From the NCBI RefSeq assembly GCF_024362695.1, contig NC_065419.1, positions 12,462,678 to 12,526,677 of the forward strand: a stretch of DNA of 64,000 nucleotides. The letters are read 5' to 3'. The notes beneath the pieces were generated by a model. It searched no databases. It was not told where the DNA came from and saw only the letters and a list, made by a program, of their open reading frames with translations. Made by a program: the position numbers and the translations under genes. How positions within the stretch are numbered: the stretch's first letter is position 1; each line of letters starts with the position of its first letter. Below are positions 43,286 through 54,455 of the stretch, piece after piece. This DNA is from Pectinophora gossypiella (lineage: Eukaryota > Arthropoda > Insecta > Lepidoptera > Gelechiidae).

Positions 43286-43914
43286 AATTGGAAGGTTCAC
43301 TTTATTATGATTCATTATTTTTTAATCTTCATGCCATAAATATTTTTTTATGAGCAAGTACTTATTAAAATATTTAAAATGAAACGAAGTAAAACGAGAA
43401 TTATAATTAAGTATGATAAAATAAATGTATTGTAGTGACGTTCCTACGGTGTTTGTCGTTACGGATATTTTAAAAGTTATTTTGTTTTTAGAACCATTTG
43501 TGTTATATACCCAACCAAACAGCGATAGGGTTAGCAGAACGTAGTGGGTAGCTCACTGGGACGGGCTAACCTATAAAATGCTACTTAGGTTCTATGACGA
43601 TCTTGTGACGTAGCGAGTAGGCGCCGCTACTTCAAAAGCGCACCCCTGATGCCGGGCAGCAGCGGTATCAGTACTGGTTGGATGCCGCTAGCTAGAACAT
43701 CACCGATTGAGAAATTGGTCGGTGTACTGCGGAACGGAAGGCGATTGGGGCAACCACCGTTCTACACGCCCTATCTATGGAGTAATGAAGATTACTCCAC
43801 CGACAAGAGCGTAGCTCTTAAATAAAGAGAGACTTACTCGTAAGTATTTATGTTTTAGCTACATAGGTACATATTAATCATACTCTCTGTATTTTGTGTC
43901 CATTGTGCTCAATA

Positions 43915-44095
43915 AAGTATTTTATCTATCTATCTATCTATCTACTTATTTTATTTTATATACTAATATAAGATCACGCCTATTTCCCATTGGGGTAGGC
44001 AGAGACTACGGAATTCCACTTACTACGATCCTGACACACCGCTTCTTCCAAGAGTTCATAATGCTCGCCGGTTTAGAGTACTCTTAATCTGGCCC
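43915..44095 (+). repeat. CTAT microsatellite and family E fragment
   Basis: TATC/CTAT runs at about 43920-43945, followed at about 43970 by ATCACGCCTATTTCCCATTG and GGGTAGGCAGAGACTACGGA, a diverged family E copy. The stretch 43300-43790 shows nothing that I can name. Confidence 0.55.
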
Positions 44096-44154
44096 TACTT
44101 TTAAACACCCTGGTACTGATCGCGGTGATATTTTAAGTAGACAAGTCTCTTTCT

Positions 44155-44580
44155 CAGCTTTCATGGTCTAGTAGTTAGATCCAATGCTCACGATCCGGAG
44201 GTATGAGTTCGATTCCCGATGGGGACATTGTACAAATCACTTTGTGAGACCGTCCTTTGTTTCCCGTACCGTCAGCAGTTCAATCACCTAATATTGTCCG
44301 AAAAATAAGATTATTCCGTGGTTGGAGGGTACACTCATGACCAATATCATATACCCACTTTAGGACCCTGTCGCACTAACATATTTCACATTTAATGAGA
44401 CTTACGGGTCAATTTGTCGAAAAAGTTATTGTGACATGGTATCAAAGTGTATACATATTAGTACTCGTGACCGTACGTAAGCAGTTGGTCCCGTCTATTA
44501 GCCGTAAAAAAACATCTCCGCCATCGCCGGTTGATTGAGGGGAGACCTGTGCCCAGTAGCGGGACGTATTGACTGTTTGT
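44155..44580 (+). mobile_element. SINE family A, split by a MITE
   Basis: The tRNA head at about 44160-44226 and body up to 44331 continue after the MITE at 44474. The tail GGGACGTATTGACTGTTTGT ends near 44580. Confidence 0.75.
44332..44473 (-). mobile_element. MITE TA-target family (M5), inside SINE A
   Basis: Flanked by TA (44330-44331 and 44474-44475). Starts CACTCATGACC and ends CTCGTGACCG. Confidence 0.78.
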
Positions 44581-44859
44581 GTATAAGTACTATGTAAGTA
44601 TTAAGCAATTACCTAAATTTAATTTACCAAATCGCATGGACATGCGCATTGGATTAGTCTGTTAGTCTGTTTTGTTGTTGAAGAAATAACTAAATATCTA
44701 AAGCTTTTTTTTGCAGCAATATCATCATAACTCACTCAGTTAACTTGTGAATTACTTACGTTGAGTGAATGAAGTCATTCGCATTACGCCGGAGTCACGG
44801 GCGGGCACGGTCAAGGCTGTTCCGTACTGGTGAATTATGTATGTCGTGCAGTGATGTGC

Positions 44860-45400
44860 TTTGGGAATGTTACCAAAGTGGGAATATTCTCGGTGTAACA
44901 ACTCTTTGATAGTAAGGACACTGGTTACTTTTCTATTTCAAATTGGTCTTTTTTATACTGTGTTATCTTATCTCCTTAGGTTAGGTCATCATCATCATCA
45001 TCATAAACAGCCTATATGTATACGTCCCACTGCTGGGAACAGGCCTCCCCTCAATCAACCGGAGGAGGTCCACTGCGGGTTGGTGGAGATGTTTTTACGG
45101 CTAATAGCCGGGACCAACGGCTTAACGTGCCCTCCGAAGCACGGAATCATCTTACTTTTCCGGACAATCAGGTGATTCAAGCCTGAAAAGTCCTTACCAA
45201 ACAAAGGACAGTCTCACAAAGTGATTTTTGACAATGTCCCCACCGGGAATCGAACCCGGACCTCCAGATCGTGAGCCTAACGCTCTATCCTCTAGACCAC
45301 GAAAGCTGTTAGGTAATAAAGCTCTTTTTACACAAGTTTTGCGTCTTTATACTGCCGGGAATATTAACAGGAACGGCACATCACCGATGTCGTGCTTTAA
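44860..45400 (+). repeat. Family G repeat, split by SINE A
   Basis: Parts 44860-44979 (TACCAAAGTGGGAATATTCT) and 45315-45400 (TACTGCCGGGAATATTAACA) are contiguous in the copy at 23400. Confidence 0.55.
44987..45307 (-). mobile_element. SINE family A, full length
   Basis: Flanked by the duplication GTTAGGT (44980-44986 and 45308-45314). Reverse tRNA head at 45240-45303, with a TCA-rich 3' tail at 44987-45003. Confidence 0.85.
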
Positions 45401-45892
45401 AAGGAACGGCGGACTCCATTAAATTAATTATTCATCTGTTATTCCATTCAGACGCGTGTTTCAGTGAACGATACCAAGTTTATTGTTAGATTGGAATGGT
45501 TTTGAATGTATAATGCCTCGTGGAGAAGGCGAACGTCGTGTCTTTAAAGAAGCCAAAGAATTGGCCCATTCGCAAGAGCGGAGAATGCTACACCGACAAG
45601 AGCGTGGCTCTAAATTAGTGATGATGAGCCCGGAAAGTCGTTCATTGTCTGGTGACTTGTTATATTGCCCACCCCGATGGGGATTCGGGCGCGAATCTTG
45701 TGTTTTATATGAATACCTATGTTTATTTTGACAAGGGCAGTTGGACCAAAAATTAATGAATCCTTACCGACTATTTGCAACACAAATATTAATTGTTCCG
45801 TAACTGACATTACGATAAACGTTGTTTACAGAGTCTAAGTTAAAAATAAAACGAATTACGTACACTTATCTACATATTTATAGATTTATAGA

Positions 45893-45992
45893 GCCATGTC
45901 AGGGGCCTTTGGCGACTCAATAGTAACCCTGACACCAGGGTTGATGAGGTTGGTATTCTACCTCACAACCCATACGATAAGAAGAAGAAGAT
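45893..45992 (+). mobile_element. SINE family B, 3' end
   Basis: GCCATGTCAGGGGCCTTTGG to CACAACCCATACGATAAG, then GAAGAAG. No head. Confidence 0.75.
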
Positions 45993-46132
45993 CTACATAT
46001 TCAAAACACTTCTTTTTATAATTAATTTCTACCTTTTCTATCAAAATACCTATGGAAAGTATAGAACATGGATCCTACTTCCAAGTAAGTACTTGCTTAG
46101 TGTATGCCAAAAGCACAGAAAGTTCTAGAATA

Positions 46133-46420
46133 GGGTAGTTTACTAGTCAAATCAGTTCGAAATTACTATGGAATTTGTATGAAAAAGCAACTAGTGACGT
46201 CATAGAAAAACGCGACAAAATGTCGCACTTATTAATACATTTTTCATCATCAAAATTCATAAATAAGATAAATAGAAGAAATAAAACTTCTTTTGTCGCA
46301 TTTAGTTCGTATTTATTCAGAATTCCATTATTTATCTTTGACTTAGGAAGCTTATTTCCGGCCAAGTAGTTAATGCTATCTGCGGCAAATCTACAAAAAG
46401 TCACGTCAAAAAAAGGAAAC
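46133..46420 (-). mobile_element. MITE family F with LINE J 3' terminus (J6)
   Basis: GGGTAGTTTACTAGTCAAAT to TTATCTTTGACTTAGGAA is family F. At 46354-46413 a plus-strand family J 3' end with poly-A is inserted, with AGGAA repeated on both sides. Confidence 0.65.
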
Positions 46421-46479
46421 CTATCTGACGTAACTAACGTGAAGCTCGGCGCGATATAATGAAACGCCTCACGCAGTAA

Positions 46480-46922
46480 AACAATTCTCTCTCTCTTTTT
46501 AAGAGCTGCGCACTTGTCGGTGGAGTAATCGCCATTTTCATTACTCCATAGATAGCGCGTGTAGAACGGTGGTTGCCCCCAATCGCCTTCTCGTTAATTT
46601 AAGAGCCACGCTCTTGTCGGTGTAGCATTTTCCATTCCAGTCTATCAAAGGCCAATGCCTTGACTTCCCTATAAGACACGACGTTAACCTTTTTTAATCT
46701 GTTCCATGTACGCTCTTCTTGGTCTTCCCCTTCTTCTCTTTCTTTCTAGGTTTCCTTCTATGATGTTTTTAATAAATTCGTCGTGTCTTATTATTAATAA
46801 TTATATTGGTTTAAATACGAGTATCTCGCCGCGTTTGTGCGCATCACGCGGAAACTGGTGACATTCTCTTCATTATCCCAAACAGTGTCATTTCCTAGTT
46901 ACCCAGGCGTGGACCAGTAAAA
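46480..46922 (+). repeat. Dispersed repeat, including first copy of a 171-bp duplication
   Basis: 46480-46720 has AGAGCCACGCTCTTGTCGGT-type blocks and GGTGGTTGCCCCCAATCG, seen inverted at 43735-43840. 46752-46922 is almost identical to 47969-48139. Confidence 0.6.
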
Positions 46923-47123
46923 AACAAAGGAAACCTGGCCTTGACGCCATGATGTCATGGGCATTGAACAGGCGTGGTGTTCTATTTCGCAATGAGGTTT
47001 ATTGCCCGTGGCCTCTTGTAGATTGGCTCATTGTTTAGAGGGAATGTGCTAAAGAAATCTGCAATTAATACACTATGGAAAGGTAATCTTTTTAAGATTA
47101 TAAATAGATAGAATATATTTATG

Positions 47124-47480
47124 GAGCCGTGGTAGCCCAGTTGGTAGAGCGCTTGCTTCTCATTTTGAGGTCGCAGATTCGAATCCAGTACAGGCCCAAA
47201 CCAACGATTGTCGGGTTTGTTTTCGAATTCATGTTTGGATCATAAATTATTATCACGTGCTCAGCGGTGAAGGAAAACATCGTGAGGAAACCCACATTCC
47301 CGAAAAATACATTTTCGGGGGTATATGTGACTTAACCTGTATAGGGCTGATTTTGCCTTCGCGGGTTGGAAGGTCAGACGGGCAGTCGTTTCTGTAAAAA
47401 ACCGGACCTATCAAATCTTCAGGTTAGGTAAGCGGACCCTGTGAAAACGGAATACTAGGGATGATGATGATAAATAAATG
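47124..47480 (+). mobile_element. SINE family D, full length
   Basis: tRNA-like head at 47125-47195 (TAGCCCAGTTGGTAGAGCGC), body with AAGGAAAACATCGTGAGGAA, tail TGATGATGATAAATAAAT. Confidence 0.82.
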
Positions 47481-47591
47481 GAATAGCTCATTTGGGCTAT
47501 AAGGTTTGATAATCTATCACCTGCCATCATATAGCTAATATCAGGGTGGGCTGCGATTTGTCATACCTATTAGTGGCTTGTGACTTTACTT

Positions 47592-47885
47592 ACAGCCTCA
47601 GTGGTCTAGTGGTTAGAGCGTTAGGCTTACGATCTGGAGGTCCAGGTTCAATTCCCGATGTGAATATTACCGAAATCACTCAGTGAGACTGTCGTTTGTC
47701 TAGTAAGGACTTAGCAGGCTTGACTCACCTGATTGTCCGAAAAAGTAAAATGATACCGTGCTTCGGAGGGCACGTTAAGTCGTTGGTCCCGGCTACTAGC
47801 CGTACCCGCAGTGGAGCAGCGTGGTGGAATATGCTGCATACCCCTTACGGTTGATTGAGGTGTGGCCTGTGCCCAGCAGCGTAAT
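47592..47885 (+). mobile_element. SINE family A
   Basis: Head CAGTGGTCTAGTGGTTAGAG with B box GGTTCAATTCCC. The core and the Gly-rich-looking tail block GGTTGATTGAGG are present. A small deletion before the tail. Confidence 0.8.
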
Positions 47886-47968
47886 GGTTATGTATGGCTC
47901 TATTCACAACGTGAGTAAATTCCGTCGTGACTTTATTTATGGACTTTTATTTATAAGTAGGGTGTTAG

Positions 47969-48139
47969 TTCCTTCTATGATGTTTTTAATAAACTCGTCG
48001 TGTCTTATTATTAATAATTATATTGGTTTAAATACGAGTATCTCGCCGCGTTTGCGCGCATCACGCGGAAACTGGTGACATTCTCTTCATTATCCCAAAC
48101 AGTGTCATTTCCTAGTTACCCAGGCGTGGACCAGTAAAA
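47969..48139 (+). repeat. Second copy of the 171-bp direct duplication
   Basis: Matches 46752-46922 over its full length with about three substitutions (for example AATTCGTCG versus AACTCGTCG). It ends exactly where MITE K begins. Confidence 0.8.
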
Positions 48140-48373
48140 GTGACACCGTAACGAAAACTTTGAGGGACGATACAGACCATGATTCTAAACTGATATTGTG
48201 TAGAATTTCCTGTCGCAAAAGTATGGAACGGAAAATAATTTATATTCCAAAAAAAAAACATTAAAATTTTCATGAATTTTCCGACAAGAAAATCCACTTG
48301 ATATCAAATCAGAATCATGGTCTGAATCACCCCCCTCAGTATTCGTTACGATGTCACTAACACCCTGTATTCT
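48138..48373. mobile_element. Palindromic MITE family K
   Basis: Left arm AGTGACACCGTAACGAAAAC to CAGACCATGATTC. The right arm is its near complement (GAATCATGGTCTGAATCACC to CGTTACGATGTCACTAACAC), ending ACCCTGTAT. Related half copies lie at 12672 and 24185. The stretch 48374-48760 shows nothing more. Confidence 0.65.
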
Positions 48374-48761
48374 CAACAATCATTAAATGTCCTGATTAAA
48401 TTCTACAGCAATCAAACATCAGACAAAGAAAATAGACTTCAAATAGTACAGAGTATGGTTTAATTTTAATTGATATTGATCTAGTTAATTGATGGTTTTG
48501 AATGAAGTCCTCTCGTGTTTTAAGTATATCTATTAATAATAATTGGTAGAAAGATTTCTAGAGGTCAAATAGTCTATACATAGTCGGTTAGAAAATTAAT
48601 TCCAATTGATAAAGGGCTGAGTAACAAGTTTATTGCGATAATAACAATTTATTGAGGACAAGACAATGTCAGGCGATACCAAGTCGGGGTTGGCTTCCAT
48701 ACTGATATTACTTATTAATACGAATGTTACTGTTTGCTATCTTCAAAATGTTTTTACGATT

Positions 48762-49503
48762 CTGCTCAGCACCACCCAAATCCCCTGGTAGTTGCGGCTT
48801 CCGAATACATCCCGCTTAGGGACGACTGAAAAGTAAAAGGCATCCGAAGGACGTAATATACGATCCCGACGACCCGATTACCCTAGCCATAGAGGTAGCC
48901 AATCAGCTCGCGACACCAAACACTTCAGGACCCCGATACCGACCCCGTCGGCGTGGTCGACGATTTCCCTCAATCAGCGTGTTGGCGCCGTCCGGAATCG
49001 AACGATGATGACGCCATTAGAGTTCGGGCGTGTTCGTCAACATTACAGCGCGCACGAATCTATAAAAGCGGGCGCTCACGTGAACGCACGTTGAGTCTTC
49101 AGTGATCGGTCGCCAGCGTAAGACGTGTCGTATCGGATGACAAAAATTAAATACTCATTATATTACTTTTATTAGATTTGATTGTGTGTGGGTAAATGTA
49201 AGGGCGGTAATTATTGTGAGCTGAATATTATAATAAAGAGACGTGTATTCTAAATAGTGCTTTGTTTTCAGTTAAATCCTATAAGCGCTTATCGCTATCG
49301 ACTCGCTCGGGTCAATTAATTCTTTCATAATATATATTTTTCCTCTCAGACGACGCCCTGAGCCGAGATTCGCACCTAACTGGGCACCGTCAGGCCTGTT
49401 GTCTTAAATGTTGTACCGGGTGAGAGCTCTCAGCGCTACCCATTTGTCCGGCCAAGAGGTTAACTCTATTTGCGGCAAATCAACAATAAGTCACGTCAAA
49501 AAA
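48762..49503 (+). mobile_element. LINE family J, copy J7, split by an LTR-like insert
   Basis: 48762-48979 is the decayed end of the RT frame (stops within). 49284-49503 is the 3' UTR with poly-A. Frame and order match J5 in reverse. Confidence 0.82.
48980..49283 (+). mobile_element. Probable solo LTR (304 bp)
   Basis: Inserted in LINE J7 with AGCG on both sides (48976-48979 and 49284-49287). Inside are TATAAAAG at about 49062, a GC-rich start region after it, and AATAAAGAGACG near 49230, the usual promoter and poly(A) order of an LTR. It begins TGTTGGCGCC but does not end in CA, so the exact ends are uncertain. Confidence 0.55.
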
Positions 49504-49689
49504 ATCTACTTAGATATGACAATATGAGTATTTTATTGTTTAGCCCTACCTATCTATAATCTATTTAAAATTATAATCATAACTTTATGATTAGATAACG
49601 AGTATAAATCTCATGCGGGGAAAGGCCAACGATTAAAGAAACACGCAAGGACAGTCAAGGAAATTCTTAATAGATGTTAAACAATATGG

Positions 49690-49892
49690 ATATTGGCCCG
49701 GTTCCTGCAGACACTTCCTAACTTTATTATAAGTTATACCCGTCATTATCTTATCCCCCGAAAAGGAAAGGGACGGATGATTGACAACTGTTAATTTTAA
49801 AACGAATGAAAAATCCATGTGAATAAAATAGGCCCGTTTGACGTGTGCTGTTAACTTAATTCTGTCGGGTTATTGGCCGATATAAAAATTGG
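49690..49892. mobile_element. MITE family MA, copy 3, truncated
   Basis: GGTTCCTGCAGACACTTCCT, then CGTCATTATCTTATCCCCCG and TGTCGGGTTATTGGCCGATA match copies 1 and 2. The right arm is missing. Confidence 0.7.
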
Positions 49893-49967
49893 GAGGGTTA
49901 AGATTTTTATTATTATGTCTTTCTGCTTGGCTTTCTCTGTTAGATTGGAATGCAAAAAATAATCCAT

Positions 49968-50165
49968 CCATCTCACTAGCATTATCCCTTTTAACCTAAC
50001 CTGATGATTTAACAGGTCCGGTTTTTTAAAGAAGCGACTGCCTGTCTGCCCTTCCAACCAGCGAAGGGAAAACCAGCCGAATACTGGTGAAAATGCATTT
50101 CTCGGGAATGTGGGTTTCCGCACGATGATGTTTTCCTTCACCGCTGAGCACGTGATAATCATTTA
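49968..50165 (-). mobile_element. SINE family D, 3' body
   Basis: Complement of the family D body (CATTTCTCGGGAATGTGGGT, ATGTTTTCCTTCACCGCTGA). No tRNA head. Confidence 0.75.
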
Positions 50166-50444
50166 TTAACCAAACAAGTCGAAAAATATTAAAGAATACA
50201 ATACAATAACATTTCTTGAAAGAACTTGAGTACCTGATGTGAAATATATTTAGGGCGGCAGGGTGGTCTTCTGTTCAATCATTATTAGGTAAGTATTTTG
50301 AAGTATACCAGAAATAAGTACTGCTGATGCGTTGGTCGCACTGCTATTTCTGATTCTAGATGCCTTTGTTCTCTGTCCCGAGATTTGTGGATAAGATGAC
50401 GTGGGCGGCGACTGAAATATCCGTGCTGAATATTCTTTTTTCTT

Positions 50445-50568
50445 TTTTGGTATGTACCTATAGATATAGGCCGCCTATTGTACTCATTCTATTTCTCTTT
50501 TGTTTTGTATTTTGTTTTTTTCCTGTTTTGTGCAACAAAGTATTTGTTATGTTATGTTATATAATAGA
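50445..50568 (+). mobile_element. LINE 3' end with TTATG tail
   Basis: GGCCGCCTATTGTACTCATT to AAGTATTTGTTATGTTATG, matching the 3' UTR at 24965-25065 in the other orientation. Confidence 0.7.
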
Positions 50569-50569
50569 A

Positions 50570-51944
50570 AGAATTTGAAAAGCCCCTAACTAGCAATTTG
50601 TCTAAGAACTGCTGTCGCCGGTTCAACCCCACTCTATTTTACTACCACTCCTGCAAACAGATAAGTACTATAGCTCTACTGCTTCTGAAATTCCATATCC
50701 ACTTTACCGGCTATAAATATTTTACGAGATAAGTTGCAATTTTATCATTTCTTTTCGTAAGATATTACACACAAAAGTATTGTTTTGATAAATAGCTGAT
50801 CATACTAAGGTTTTTAGCTTTCCTGTGATATAGAGAGATCTCTTTTCATGATAATCGATATTTGACTTCTTGCACAAGACGACCTTTTAAGATATTTTAG
50901 CGAAGATCCGTGGGTCGTATAGTTTGCAGACGAGTGGAGTGCAAAGTTGAAGTATGAACTATTTGGTCGTACTTGTATGGCGCGCGTTTCGCGCTCACTT
51001 GGCTTTCCAACCTCTTTCTTTATATTCCGTTGTACCTACTCACTTCATCTCCAGTTAATGAAATACTGAAATAACTCTTATAATAGATATTGTTTGACAG
51101 TCCAAGATGGATCTTAGGGGTTAAATACGCCACATTGAAATATCATCATATAACTTTATTTTTGTGTCCGATCAAAACTAGTGTGTATGGATCACATATG
51201 GGGCAATAAATCTAAAACTAATACGTGCATGTCCCATATGTGGGGCACATGTTTCCTTGCCATAGTGTGTATATATACATTAATTCCAATCTGTTTATCG
51301 AAAAATAACATTGCACGTGAGGGGTTGATATCTAATTTTCAGTTACACAGTGAACGTGATGAGGGCCGAAACCGAAACCGAAAGTTCGATCGGACACTAT
51401 TTACTTTTCATGTGAAAATGACAAATTGCAATTATGCTCTTTTAGATGAATTGCTTCATTGTGGCCTTTTTAGATCCCAAGATCGCGTTCCATTTTTGAT
51501 TTATAATATTTATTAATAAAAAGTAAACTAGATAATAAAAGTATCTAAATGCGCAAACGCAAAATATTGATAATAATTCGACATTGACATCGCACACACG
51601 TGTTTTAGCAAAACTCCAAGGTAAACCGGTTAGAATAGTTTGGTATCTTCGGTACAAAGGTTTTTGCAATCTTTCCCATCGGATTATGTTACTATGCTGT
51701 CAATCTGCTGTTTTTATGTAAGTACTTATAGGAAGTACTTTGTTTTTTCACCTATTTTACTAAGTTAAAAATAGGCCGGAAAAAATTTGGTCGGAAAAAA
51801 TGGGAAGCGCTGAAGTATTTAGCTGGAAGAGAATCTAAAATTATAAGTTAGTCTAAGAGATCTCTTACATACTTATTTGATTAACCAAGTTTGTCAATGT
51901 CCTATCCAATATTTTCAATAAATTCAAAAAAAAAAAATATCTTT
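50570..51944. other. No identifiable gene
   Basis: AT-rich. A 111-codon frame at 51181-51516 has no recognisable domain, no splice partners and biased low-complexity content, and I do not call it a gene. No repeat family from elsewhere in the window is clear here. Confidence 0.4.
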
Positions 51945-52112
51945 ATTCAGTAGGTGCCAAGGTTTTTCTTGCAGCTTCTTTTCCCCGGCTATACAGGTTA
52001 TGAGAAGCTGCAGTAGTTTTAAATGGATAAGACGTTCGTTATGTAAAAATTGACGATTCAAAGTGTAACTATGTTACCTACTAAATAAAGATAGCTTTGA
52101 ATTTGAATTTCC
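51945..52112 (+). mobile_element. LINE 3' end with GAATTT tail
   Basis: Same sequence as 41370-41520: CTTGCAGCTTCTTTTCCCCG to TAACTATGTTACCTACTAAA, tail GAATTTGAATTT. Confidence 0.6.
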
Positions 52113-52792
52113 CGCTATTTTGACTGATTGACTCCTACATTTAAAATAAACAATTTATAAAATAGTTGATGAAAATTGGCGTAGTAACAACAGTAAACAA
52201 ACACTCTCGGGTTGAATGCTTCAGTCACGCGGATGGCCCACTTCAACGGGTGATTTGTCAGCCGAAAACCAGACACTGATAACATAAGGTGATAAGGTGC
52301 TTATCAGGTTAAATAGGCGTATCTGTCCGATGAATGTTTATTTAGGTATTTATATTCCTAATAGGTAATGCATACCTAAATAAATGCCTTTAGTACTAGG
52401 TAGGTTGTAGTTGTAGGACTAGGTTTTTCCCGCGGCTTCGCTCGCTTTAAATTCGACGTAACACGGTTCCCCTTTCCTAGTGTTTATCAATAATAAAATT
52501 TGACCCCCTCTGTGAAGGGTTTGGGGGCAGAAATCCAAAAAAAATGATGCCTGATTTTTTTTTAGTTACAAATAGTTCGCATACCAATTTTTGTCCTGAA
52601 AATTGCGGAATACTCCACCCCACATTTTAGGGAAGTAGGAAGAAAAATAACCTATGTCACTCTCCATCCTTTAAACTATTTCCACTTTTCTTCTTCTTGT
52701 GGAAGAACGAAGTCAAGAGCAAACCCATCTTAATTAAAAAAAAAAACACGTCAATTCGTCGCTCTGTTTTGCCGTGAAAGACGGACAAACAA

Positions 52793-53204
52793 ACGATTTC
52801 CCTCATTAGTGCTTATCGCTATCTTTTCGATTAATTCTTTCAAATATGATCCTGAATATTTTTATTGGGGCAAAAATTCAAAATACCTACGTATTCGACG
52901 ACCTCCGTGATCCAGTTGGGCTCACGATTCGGAGGTCCTGGGTTCGATTCCCGGTGGGGACATATCACTAAAATTACTTTATGGTCTCTAGGTTGATTAG
53001 GACATTACAGGCTGATCACCTGATTGTCCGAAAATAAGATGATCCGTGATTCTGCAGGCACATTAAGTCGTTGGTTCCGGTTACAACTTACTGATGTAAG
53101 TAGTCGTTACATGAGCCACGTCAGGGGCCTTTGGCGACTCAATAGTAACCTTGACACCAGGGTTGATTAGGTTGGTACTCCACTTCACAACCCACACGAT
53201 GAAG
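52793..53204 (+). mobile_element. LINE J scrap and SINE family B
   Basis: 52793-52850 is a short family J 3' UTR piece (ACGATTTCCCTCATTAGTGC). 52899-53204 is a family B SINE with head (B box GGTTCGATTCCC), core and tail CACAACCCACACGATGAAG. Confidence 0.7.
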
Positions 53205-54239
53205 TTTGGACGTTCGATTTGCGGAAACCGACGTTCGGCGATAAACTGTATACTTTTATGATATAATTTGGTAACATAACATTGTTATAGTTCTTATGCG
53301 CATGTTATGTTATGTTACGTATGTCATTGTCACGTGTGCCGGCGGCCGGCGCAGATGCGTCGCACGAAACTTCACAACAGCATGATTGATTGTCAATTGT
53401 TTTTCGTTGAAAATTTACCTAACAACTGTACCTAAATTTATAGCAATTAGGCAGTATAGTAAAACGAAGCGATTGAAGAATAAACAGCGTTCTATCAAAA
53501 TGAACAACTACGCACTAGATGTTAGGTTTGTATGTGAGTGTGTGCTTGGTTACACTCTATATGTGTGGGTAGAGATTAACAACTGTGAAGTGTTGTGCAG
53601 ATGCGACGCTAGGTAGAATAGCGATTATATACCTACGTACTTGAAAATGTTAACGCATAAATCTATTTAATTGTTTAATGTTTTGGCTGCTTGGAGGTGT
53701 GACGTTAGTTATAAAAAACAAGAGGTAAAGATGTAAAAAAAGGAATATATCGTTACTTACCTACCTACGTATAATTTGTCTTCTAGGAAGTTTAAATTGA
53801 TCAAAGCAATCTGTAAAGTTTCCAATTTCAAAAGTACATATTTAGGAAAATAAGTAATTTTATAATAATGTCAAATTTTGAACTTTTATAAGTTGAACCA
53901 GGATTTGATATTTCTCCAGCAAACCACAAGAAGAATTTCGTCATCACAACTTCACAAGATGGTGGGAACTGTCCCAACCACACTGTAATTTCCACCATCA
54001 TGACATCAATATAATCATGTCTTTCATTGAGAATTTTGTTACTTTACGTATCATGCATTATTACTATCTCGTTAACATTATAGAATCAACAGACAAAGAT
54101 GAAGTACAAACATTTCACAGGTCACTTTTTTCTTTTCCGTGCTACGTGACTTCCAAGCCGTAGCCTAAGTCCTTAGAATAATTTTGGCGCGCGCTATCCT
54201 GATTTGTTTTTATACCTACACTGTTCTGTCCTCTCTGCG
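53205..54239. other. No identifiable gene; Thor upstream region
   Basis: AT-rich with ATGTT/ATAACATAAC-like runs near 53290. The 76-codon frame at 53386 lacks any coding signature. Distal regulatory sequence of Thor may lie here. Confidence 0.3.
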
Positions 54240-54455
54240 CGGAATAATCTTTGCTTGTTTTGATGTGAGGTTGCGTATGTGTGTTGTGTGTAAACGGATG
54301 TTTTGAGTGTGTGTGTGTGTGGGGCCGCGTTGCGCCGTATTTATTTTAGGCGATGGTTGCGCTCAGCTCAGTTCTTTACTTCCAATCGTCCCGGACATAA
54401 CACAACAGTGCTGTGACTGTGTTGTAAAAGTAAATAGGTAAAAAAAAAAGTTATA
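54240..54455 (+). promoter_or_regulatory. Thor/4E-BP promoter and 5' UTR
   Basis: A GT-rich stretch (54305-54322) and a short CAG/CTC block precede the start codon. GTAAAC at 54290-54295 resembles the core of a forkhead (FoxO) site, and FoxO is a known activator of Thor in flies; a single short match is weak. No TATA box is evident close to the start. Confidence 0.35.

Noticed and set aside
51181..51516. 111-codon ORF as a gene
   Set aside because: No recognisable domain, no clear context; length is within chance for this AT content.
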